Source: Actinomyces sp. ZJ308 (lineage in GTDB: Bacteria > Actinomycetota > Actinomycetes > Actinomycetales > Actinomycetaceae). From it: a DNA stretch of 48,405 nucleotides. The position numbers and the translations under genes are program-made. This document shows positions 41,186 through 48,405 of the stretch, piece after piece. The stretch's first letter is position 1. Each line of letters opens with the position of its first letter. The DNA lies in the NCBI RefSeq assembly GCF_011752065.1, contig NZ_JAAIJY010000027.1, forward strand, positions 1 through 48,405, read 5' to 3'. Below the pieces are notes generated by a model. It had not been told where the DNA came from, ran no database searches, and saw only the letters and a program-made list of their open reading frames with translations.

Positions 41186-41227
41186 CGGCGGTGCCTCCGA
41201 CGACCCGAGTCGCCGGAGGCACCGCCG
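41186..41227. terminator. Bidirectional terminator between MFS gene and ilvC
   Basis: A 14-bp perfect outer stem (41186-41199 with 41214-41227) plus an inner CGAC/GTCG stem forms one long hairpin between the convergent genes. Confidence 0.85.
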
Positions 41228-41247
41228 CATGCGGTCTCAGTTGGTTC

Positions 41248-42288
<1,041 letters not shown>

Positions 42289-42810
42289 TCACTTCTCCTT
42301 GAGTTGATCGGTGATGGATCGTGGGCCGCGCGTGATCGCCACGGCACCGGACTGGACAATCTCTTTGACGCCGTACGGCTGGAGAGCCGTCAGCAGAGCC
42401 TTGACCTTGGATTCTGAGCCGATGGTCTCGATGACCACCGACGTGGGGGCGACGTCCACGACGTGGGCGCGGAACAGGTCGACGACCTGGAGCACCGCGG
42501 TGCGGTTGGCGTCATCCGCGTGGACCTTGATGAGGTAGAGCTCGCGCTCGACAGAGGTGTCGGGATCCAGCTCAACGATCTTAAGGACGTTGACCAGCTT
42601 GTTGAGCTGCTTGGTGACCTGTTCCATGGCCAGTCCCTCGGCATCGGCGATCACCGTGATGCGCGAGATGTCCTCGTGCTCGGTGGGCCCCACGGCCAGG
42701 GAGTGGATGTTGAAGCCCCGACGCGTGAACAGCGCCGACACCCGGGTCAGGACGCCGGGCTTGTTCTCCACCAGGACGGACAGCGTGTGCTTCTGGCTCA
42801 CAGCGCTCAC
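42289..42810 (-). CDS. ilvN: Acetolactate synthase small (regulatory) subunit
   Basis: From GTG 42810, overlapping the ilvB stop (GTGA), the protein has 173 residues. An ACT domain opens it: [26 protein letters not shown] shows the usual N-K/E-P-G-V-L-x-R valine-binding loop, and [14 protein letters not shown] follows. The second half ([19 protein letters not shown] through GRGPRSI-like ITRGPRSI) is the ALS_ss_C domain. It confers valine feedback control on IlvB. Confidence 0.96.
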   Translation of the reverse strand: MSAVSQKHTLSVLVENKPGVLTRVSALFTRRGFNIHSLAVGPTEHEDISRITVIADAEGLAMEQVTKQLNKLVNVLKIVELDPDTSVERELYLIKVHADDANRTAVLQVVDLFRAHVVDVAPTSVVIETIGSESKVKALLTALQPYGVKEIVQSGAVAITRGPRSITDQLKEK

Positions 42811-44591
42811 TCCTCTTCCCACACCGGGCTCATGCCGCGGGCGTGCTGGATCTCGTCGTTGGAAACCCCGGCGGCGACCATCGGCCACACCTGGGCGTCC
42901 GCGGAGACGATGAAGTCGACGACGACGGGACGATCGTTGATGGCGTTGGCCTGGGCGATGACGTCGTCCAGGTCCTCCAGGCGCTCGCAGCGCAGTCCCA
43001 CGGCCCCATAGGCCTCGGCCATCTTGACGAAGTCGGGGACCCGCGCCGTTCCGGCGCCGGTATGCAGATCGGTGTTGGAGTAGCGCTGCCCGTAGAACAG
43101 CGTCTGCCACTGCCGCACCATGCCCAGCGAGGAGTTGTTGATGACGGCGACCTTGATGGGGATGTTGTTGAGGGTGCAGGTGGCCAGCTCCTGGTTGGTC
43201 ATCTGGAAGCACCCGTCACCGTCGATGAGCCACACGGGGCGGTCGGGGCAGGCCTCCTTGGCGCCCATGGCGGCGGGCAGGCCGTACCCCATGGTGCCGG
43301 CACCGGCCGAGGTGAGCCAGGTGTGAGGACGACGGAAGGTGAGGTAGTGCGCCGACCACATCTGGTGCTGCCCCACACCCGTCACCCAGATGGTGTCCTC
43401 GGTGGCGGCCCGGTTGAGGTGGGTGATGACCTCCTGAGGCTGGAGCAGCCCGTCGTCGGTGTCGGTCCAGTCCGTCGGGTAGGTGGCCTGGATGCGCTCG
43501 ACCTCACGGCGCCACGGTGCGATGTCCACCCGCCCCTCTGCAGCGACGTGGTCGCGGAACTCGGCGCCCAGGGCGGGAACGACCTCCGCCAGGTCACCGA
43601 CGATCGGGACATCAGCGGTGCGGATCTTGGAGATCTCGGCCGGATCGACGTCGACGTGGATCACCGAGGCCTTCGTGGCGAAGGTGTCGGGTCTGCCGGT
43701 CACCCGGTCGTCGAAGCGGGCCCCCAGGCAGACGATGACATCAGCCCGCTGGAGAGCCCCGACGGCGGCGACGGTGCCGTGCATGCCGGGCATCCTCAGG
43801 TTGAGCGGGTGCTCACTGGGCATGACGTCCAGAGCGGTCAGCGTGGTGACGAACGGCGCTCCGATCAGCTCGATGAGCTCGGCCAGATCCTTGGTCGACA
43901 CCTGCGCACGGTTCAGCCCACCACCGAGGTAGAGGACGGGACGATCAGCCGCGGCGATCACCTCGGCGGCCTGAGCCAGGCGCCGCTGGTTGGGCTTGCC
44001 GGGAAGCCGGTAACCGGGCAGGTCCCGGGCCGGGGGCCATACGAACTCCGTGGGGCCCTCCTGGGCGTCCTTCGAGATGTCGATGAGGACCGGACCGGGG
44101 CGTCCGGTTGAGGCGATGTGGAAGGCCTCGGCCACGCGCGGGACGATGTCCTCGGGGCGGGTGATGAGGAAGGAGTGCTTGACGAAGGGCATCGTGGCGC
44201 CGACGATGTCGGCCTCCTGGAAGGCGTCTGTCCCGATCCCGCGACTTGAGACCTGACCGGTGATAGCGAGCATCGGCACCGAGTCCATGTGCGCATCACC
44301 GATGGCGGTGATGAGGTTGGTGGCACCGGGGCCGGACGTCGCCACACAGACTCCGGGCCGACCGGTGACCATTGCGTAGCCCTCTGCGGCATGGCCCGCC
44401 CCCTGCTCATGACGTACCAGGACGTGGCGGATCCTCGTCGAGGCGAGCAGCGGGTCGTAGAAGGGCAGGATGGCGCCGCCCGGCATCCCGAAGATGTCTG
44501 TGACCCCGAGCTCCTCCAGTGCGCGCACCAGAGCCTGGGCGCCTGTCATGACCTGTTGGTCCTGACGTGCGGGAGCGTCATCGCGTGTCAT
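42807..44591 (-). CDS. ilvB: Acetolactate synthase large (catalytic) subunit
   Basis: The 594-residue ThDP and FAD enzyme forms acetolactate or acetohydroxybutyrate. Motifs: [39 protein letters not shown] (with the ThDP-activating Glu), [18 protein letters not shown], and the ThDP-Mg motif [17 protein letters not shown]. The C-terminus [14 protein letters not shown] is typical. First gene of the ilvB-ilvN-ilvC operon, with AAGGAGAGCGAGCG before ATG 44591. The upstream 285 bp show no leader peptide rich in Leu, Val or Ile codons. Confidence 0.97.
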   Translation of the reverse strand: MTRDDAPARQDQQVMTGAQALVRALEELGVTDIFGMPGGAILPFYDPLLASTRIRHVLVRHEQGAGHAAEGYAMVTGRPGVCVATSGPGATNLITAIGDAHMDSVPMLAITGQVSSRGIGTDAFQEADIVGATMPFVKHSFLITRPEDIVPRVAEAFHIASTGRPGPVLIDISKDAQEGPTEFVWPPARDLPGYRLPGKPNQRRLAQAAEVIAAADRPVLYLGGGLNRAQVSTKDLAELIELIGAPFVTTLTALDVMPSEHPLNLRMPGMHGTVAAVGALQRADVIVCLGARFDDRVTGRPDTFATKASVIHVDVDPAEISKIRTADVPIVGDLAEVVPALGAEFRDHVAAEGRVDIAPWRREVERIQATYPTDWTDTDDGLLQPQEVITHLNRAATEDTIWVTGVGQHQMWSAHYLTFRRPHTWLTSAGAGTMGYGLPAAMGAKEACPDRPVWLIDGDGCFQMTNQELATCTLNNIPIKVAVINNSSLGMVRQWQTLFYGQRYSNTDLHTGAGTARVPDFVKMAEAYGAVGLRCERLEDLDDVIAQANAINDRPVVVDFIVSADAQVWPMVAAGVSNDEIQHARGMSPVWEEE

Positions 44592-44876
44592 CGCTCGCTC
44601 TCCTTGTCCGTGCTGAGCGTCCGGCGACCTGCCGGGTAATGAACGTTAGATCAGCGGCTGCAGAGAGTCATATTGAGACACCCACGGTCTCACATCATGG
44701 AATCACGGACTCGTCAGGGCCGCCGGGAGACGAGCCTGTCGTACGTCGTCTTCGGCCGGCGAATCCCGGACCTTGGTACGGCACGAGGCCCTTAGGAGAT
44801 GACACAATGAGGCTGTTACTCATGACAAACTCCGCTGCGTCACTTTCAGCGGCGAGACGGAAGGCGGCACAGCGAC
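44592..44876. promoter_or_regulatory. Divergent control region between ilvB and AspT-like gene
   Basis: TGAGAC-ACCCACG-GTCTCA at 44674-44692 is a small hairpin in the ilvB leader. AGGAG at 44794-44798 is a strong ribosome site eight bases before ATG 44807, but that frame is not the transporter frame. Nothing else was identified. Confidence 0.35.
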
Positions 44877-46653
44877 GTGGTCACCACTGTCCTGGACTAT
44901 CTGTTAGACAACCCGGTTGTCATCGTGCTCCTCATGGTCGGCGCCGGGATGCTCCTCTGGCGCGCCAAACGCCGGAGCATACGCATCCCGGCGACGGTGC
45001 TTCTGGTCTGCAGCACCGCCCTCATGGCCTGGAAGGTGGCGCACGCCAATGTCCTGCACCACCTGTCCGGGAACGTGGTTCTCGTCCTGTTCCTCCTGGT
45101 CGGCACTGGGATGCTGCTCGGACACGTTAAGGTCAAGGGAGTGAGCCTCGGGGCGGCGGCAGTTCTGTTCTGCGGCATCGCGCTGGCCGCCTGGGGGGGC
45201 GTCCGCCTCGACCCCCATCGAGGTTCCCAGAGAGCTGGGAACCCTGGGGCTGGCGATCTTCACCTTCGCCATTGGCATCCAGTCCGGGCCGAACTTCTTC
45301 CACGTGATCCGAACCGCCGGCGGGCCGCTGGCCATCCTCCTGGGGGTTCTGGGTGTCGCGGCCCTGGCGGCCGTGGGCGTAGGACGTCTTCTCGGCCTCA
45401 AGGCGGCGATGATCGCGGGCGCATTCGCAGGCGCCGTCACAAACACGCCCGCTCTGGCGGCGGCCGGAAACGCCGCGGCTATGGCCGGTGACAAGGCCGG
45501 ACCGGGAGACGCCACCGTGGCCTACGCCGTGACGTACCTCTACGGCGTGATCGGCATGCTGTTCTTCTGCCTGCTGGCGCTGCGCTACCGCCGCAGCGAC
45601 AAGGACACCCCCTCCCCGCTCATCAACCGCACCATCCGCGTGGAGCGTGAGGACGGCCCTCTTCTGGGCAACATCGTCGAGACCATCTCGGGACAGCTGC
45701 GGTTCTCCCGTCTGCGTCGTGGAGAGAAGGGCCCGATCACCCGACCGACGAATGACGACCGTCTGCACAAGGATGATCTCATCACCGTCGTCGGCACGCA
45801 GGAGGCCGTCAACCAGGCGATCAAGGCGGTGGGCCACGGCTCGTCGCACTCCCTCATCGAGGACCGCAAGTACCTCGACTTCCGCCGCATCACGGTCTCC
45901 GACCCGAAGCTGGCCGGCCGCACCATCGGTGACCTCGACATCGACAACCGTTTCGGGGCGACGATCTCGCGTGTGCGCCGTGGCGACGTGGACATGGTGG
46001 GCACCTCGGACCTCGTCCTCCAGCAGGGAGACCGAGTTCGCGTCGTCGGCCCGACCGGACGCATGAAGGAGATCTCAACCTACTTCGGCGACTCGTCGCG
46101 AGGTCTGTCGTCCATCAATCCGGTGGCCCTGGGCCTGGGCATGGCTCTGGGCATCTTCATCGGAGAGTGGAAGTTCCTCACCCCTACCGGTGCTACCTTC
46201 TCCATTGGATCGGCGGCCGGCACACTTCTGGTCGGGCTCATCTTCGGTCGCATCGGCCGCATCGGGAGCTTCGTGACCGCGATGCCCTTCACCGCGACGG
46301 CGGTGCTCTCGGAGTTCGGGCTCCTGGTCTTCCTGGCCCAGGCCGGTACCAAGGCGGGTGGAGAGATTGCGCACGCATTCACCGGCGGCGACTGGTGGAG
46401 GATCTTCGTCACCGGCTTCGTCGTCACCACCATAGTGGGCCTGGGGATCTACGTCTCCATGCGATGGGTGGTCAAGATGGGTGGAACTCGCCTGTCCGGC
46501 CTCATCGGTGGCGTCCAGACCCAGCCGGCGATTCTGGCCTTCGCCAATGAGCGCACCGGCGCCGACCCGCGGGTGGCCTTGGGGTACGCGATGGTCTATC
46601 CCGTGGCGATGATCGTCAAGATCTTCATTGCCCAGATTCTCGGCGGGCTCTAA
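44877..46653 (+). pseudogene. AspT/YidE-family transporter with TrkA-C domains, frameshifted at a G7 run
   Basis: Two open frames encode one protein. The first, from GTG 44877, gives five to six membrane segments up to GIALAAWG. The second resumes as STPIEVPRELGTLGLAIF and runs to 46653. The switch falls at seven consecutive G (45193-45199); one G fewer would restore a single protein of about 591 residues. Order: two N-terminal membrane blocks, AIGIQSGPNFFHVIR, two TrkA-C/RCK-C domains (residues about 235-400 of the rejoined protein, e.g. RVRRGDVDMVGTSDLVLQQG), then a second membrane half with GVQTQPAILAFA. AspT relatives exchange dicarboxylates or amino acids. A sequencing error, an inactivating mutation, phase variation or ribosomal slippage are all possible. 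Confidence 0.8.
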
Positions 46654-46689
46654 ACCTCCAGCCTGAGCCTCACGCGCTTGACAGCAGCA

Positions 46690-46728
46690 ATGGTGGCCTG
46701 TCGCTGTACACCAGCGGCAGGCCACCAT
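46690..46728. terminator. Bidirectional terminator between AspT-like and ThrE genes
   Basis: ATGGTGGCCTGTCGCTG (46690-46706) pairs with CAGCGGCAGGCCACCAT (46712-46728) with one T-G pair and a 5-nt loop, between two convergent genes. Confidence 0.85.
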
Positions 46729-46757
46729 CACGTCTCGTGAGCACCAGAGACTTCGCG

Positions 46758-48161
46758 TCAGTCCTCGATCGGCTGTCTCTCCGCCTCGTCCCGATTGCGA
46801 GGCAGCGTGATGTGTCCGGAGGTGGCGACATCGTGACGCCAATTGTGGTCAGTGATGATGCGCGCCAAAGCGAGCCCAACACCAATCGCCGTAATGACGA
46901 AGAAGACCTCGGCCAGGTTCGTGGCCGCCTCTCCGACGTCAACGCCCTTGTCCACCGACAGCGTGTTGAGTGCGGAGATGGCGCGGTAGAAGGGAACCCC
47001 GGGGATCATGATGACGACGGCGGGCACGGACAGCGCCACCCGGGACAGGGACGCGCGAGAGACGAAGAGCTGGGCCAGCAGGCCGATCGTCACCGCCGCC
47101 AGCCCCACGGCAAGCTGCCACGGCACATGGAAGAGGTCGATGAGAAGAAGCCGCCCGGTGTTGGCCAGAGCGCCGACGACAGCGGCCAGCGTGCTGGCCT
47201 TGGCACCCGCATTGAACAGCATCGCGAATCCGTAGGCGGCGATGAACGAGCAGAAGCAGCGCAGAACGTACAGGAGCGGCCCCTCGAGTGCGACTCCGCT
47301 GGCCGCCGCAACATCCCAGCGGAAGATGAAGGTCACCGTCCATACGGCGACGCCTGCGGCCGCCATGACCATGAGGACATAGGCACTGCGCGACAGCGCC
47401 GAGGAGAAGTCCTGACGGAACAGATCCAGCATTGCCGTGACCATGGGGAAACCCGGGATGAGGAACAAGATGGCCGAGATGATGCCGCCCTGGTGGTTCC
47501 CCGTCACCACGCCCGCCGCGTTGAGCGCGGTCACAATCCCCATGTAGGTACCGGATGCGGCGACACCGCAGACGAGCCACGTGAAGAAGTGCTGATAGTG
47601 CCGTTCAAGCATCTGCCGACGAATGAACTGACCGAGAAAAGCCGCCACGAGTACCGTCAGACACTCGACCCAGCCACCCATGTTGAGGAAGCAGAATCCT
47701 GCACAGGCCACACCGGAGGCGGCGGCGTTGGTGAAAACGTTGTAACGGGCGTGCATCTTCTCGACCTGCACGAGCTTGGCCTCGAGGTGCTCAACGGTCT
47801 CGTGCGCCCACAGATCATGGACGATCCTGCGCAGAGCCTCCAGTCGGTCCACGTTAACGCCGACACGCCGTACCTCGCAGGCCTCGGTGCGGAATCGGTT
47901 TCCGACATAGGAGGAGGTGACGATCTCCGTCATCGTTACAGTCGCCTCATGCCGATCAAGGCCGACTGCGGACGCAGCTCTCGCCATGGACGACTTAATG
48001 CGGTAGGAGCCTGCGCCCGCCGCGAGCATGAGGCGCCCAAGATGCAGCACGACGTCGGACTGTTGCATGAGCCGGTCAGCATCGAGACCCTGCTCACGGC
48101 TGCCTGAACGGGAAGGTGGTAGGTCGGTGTCAGTCACGGAGACAATGGTGCACCGTTTCAT
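46758..48161 (-). CDS. Threonine/serine exporter (ThrE family)
   Basis: The 467-residue protein starts at ATG 48161 (GTG 48137 is an alternative; neither has a good ribosome site). The N-terminal cytoplasmic part (LGRLMLAAGAGSYRIKSSM, then HEATVTMTEIVTS) and first five helices form the ThrE_N (DUF1212) half with IPGFPMVTAMLDLFRQDF. The C-terminal five helices form the DUF3815 half with VVIMIPGVPFYRAI. Both halves are fused, as in corynebacterial ThrE, which exports threonine and serine by proton motive force. Substrate here is inferred from the family. Confidence 0.9.
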   Translation of the reverse strand: MKRCTIVSVTDTDLPPSRSGSREQGLDADRLMQQSDVVLHLGRLMLAAGAGSYRIKSSMARAASAVGLDRHEATVTMTEIVTSSYVGNRFRTEACEVRRVGVNVDRLEALRRIVHDLWAHETVEHLEAKLVQVEKMHARYNVFTNAAASGVACAGFCFLNMGGWVECLTVLVAAFLGQFIRRQMLERHYQHFFTWLVCGVAASGTYMGIVTALNAAGVVTGNHQGGIISAILFLIPGFPMVTAMLDLFRQDFSSALSRSAYVLMVMAAAGVAVWTVTFIFRWDVAAASGVALEGPLLYVLRCFCSFIAAYGFAMLFNAGAKASTLAAVVGALANTGRLLLIDLFHVPWQLAVGLAAVTIGLLAQLFVSRASLSRVALSVPAVVIMIPGVPFYRAISALNTLSVDKGVDVGEAATNLAEVFFVITAIGVGLALARIITDHNWRHDVATSGHITLPRNRDEAERQPIED

Positions 48162-48230
48162 GCCCCTGTGTCAGATCGTGTGTGGATACAACACGGCGTC
48201 GGTAAGCGCGGCAGAACGCGAGAGGACGAC

Positions 48231-48273
48231 GTAGGGGCCCATGAGATCCAAGGAGGATTTCATGGGCCCCTAC
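48231..48273 (-). terminator. rRNA operon terminator
   Basis: A stem of about 20 bp (48231-48249 with 48255-48273, one G-T pair, loop AAGGA) lies just downstream of 5S rRNA on the minus strand. Confidence 0.85.
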
Positions 48274-48284
48274 GAGTGGTGTGT

Positions 48285-48402
48285 GCTCGGTGGTGTCCTA
48301 CTCTCCCGCACCCTGGCGGGTGCAGTACCATCGGCGCTGTCAGGCTTAGCTTCCGGGTTCGGGATGGGTGCCGGGCGTGTCCCTGTCGCTGTGACCACCG
48401 AG
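48285..48402 (-). rRNA. rrf: 5S ribosomal RNA
   Basis: Read leftwards, the 5' end CTCGGTGGTCACAGCGACAG and the 3' end GGACACCACCGAG pair to form the terminal helix. Internal ACACGCCCGGCACCC and CATCCCGAACCCGGAAGCTA are the typical loop sequences. About 118 nt; ends are approximate. The rest of the rRNA operon lies beyond the window. Confidence 0.95.
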
Positions 48403-48405
48403 ACG

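Noticed and set aside
42843-44111. 422-codon frame antisense to ilvB
   Set aside because: Shadow of the ilvB coding bias; no motifs or start signals.
44592-44876. Leader-peptide attenuator for ilvB
   Set aside because: No short frame with clustered Leu, Val or Ile codons followed by competing hairpins was found; only one small stem is visible.
44807-45130. 107-codon frame starting at ATG 44807 with a strong ribosome site
   Set aside because: Its translation is Arg/His/Pro-rich shadow sequence of the transporter membrane segments; kept only as a note on the odd start region.
46737-48107. 456-codon frame antisense to the ThrE exporter
   Set aside because: Shadow of a membrane-protein gene; composition rich in Arg, His and Glu with no domain.

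Overview
The window looks like chromosome of a high-GC Gram-positive bacterium, most likely Actinomyces or a close relative. This is inferred from the strongly G/C-ending codons, an ftsE-ftsX-M23 peptidase cluster, an FHA-ABC transporter beside a Ser/Thr kinase, LCP and glycerol-phosphate cell-wall genes, and a tmRNA tag ending in ALAA. No species-level marker was read.

Layout. (1) 1-850: the end of a GntR-family regulator, ogt, and a stranded terminator that probably belonged to ssrA. (2) 854-10624: an integrated mobilizable element of about 9.8 kb. It carries an HTH gene overlapping two families of short repeats, a rolling-circle-type Rep, a mobilization module (coiled-coil protein, candidate oriT, MobC, MobA relaxase and an out-of-frame overlapping MobB-like membrane protein), an unrecognised lipoprotein/membrane-protein pair with a divergent XRE regulator on a long palindrome, a small ORF, an ArdA-type antirestriction protein, and a large serine integrase. 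It is inserted exactly at the 3' end of ssrA (tmRNA). The two junctions reconstruct an attP with perfect 11-bp arms centred on a CA dinucleotide. (3) 10625-19540: ssrA, smpB, M23 peptidase-ftsX-ftsE, a hypothetical gene, an SSB paralog and two dynamin-like GTPases. (4) 19869-26684: tRNA-Arg(TCT), an FHA-ABC transporter convergent with a membrane Ser/Thr kinase (reminiscent of mycobacterial Rv1747/PknF), oligoribonuclease and tRNA-His(GTG). (5) 26896-36840: a cell-envelope glycopolymer region with a NodB deacetylase lipoprotein, two TagD-like cytidylyltransferases, a DUF6270-like protein, an OmpA-domain lipoprotein, a TagF-like polymerase, a small glycosyltransferase-like protein and an LCP ligase. 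(6) 36837-44591: branched-chain amino-acid genes ilvE, leuB and ilvB-ilvN-ilvC, split by a tetR-MFS efflux pair. (7) 44877-48405: an AspT-family transporter interrupted by a frameshift in a G7 run, a ThrE-family exporter, and the 5S rRNA end of an rRNA operon with its terminator.

How it fits together. The element uses the integrase for insertion, MobA/B/C with oriT for transfer by a helper conjugation system, ArdA to survive entry restriction, and possibly its own Rep for copying after excision. Integration leaves the tmRNA body intact but removes its terminator; a hairpin at the element's right end lies where a replacement would be needed. Integration also changes the C-terminus of the integrase reading frame. 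In the envelope region, CDP-glycerol made by the TagD proteins would feed the TagF-like polymerase, and the LCP protein could attach the product to the wall.
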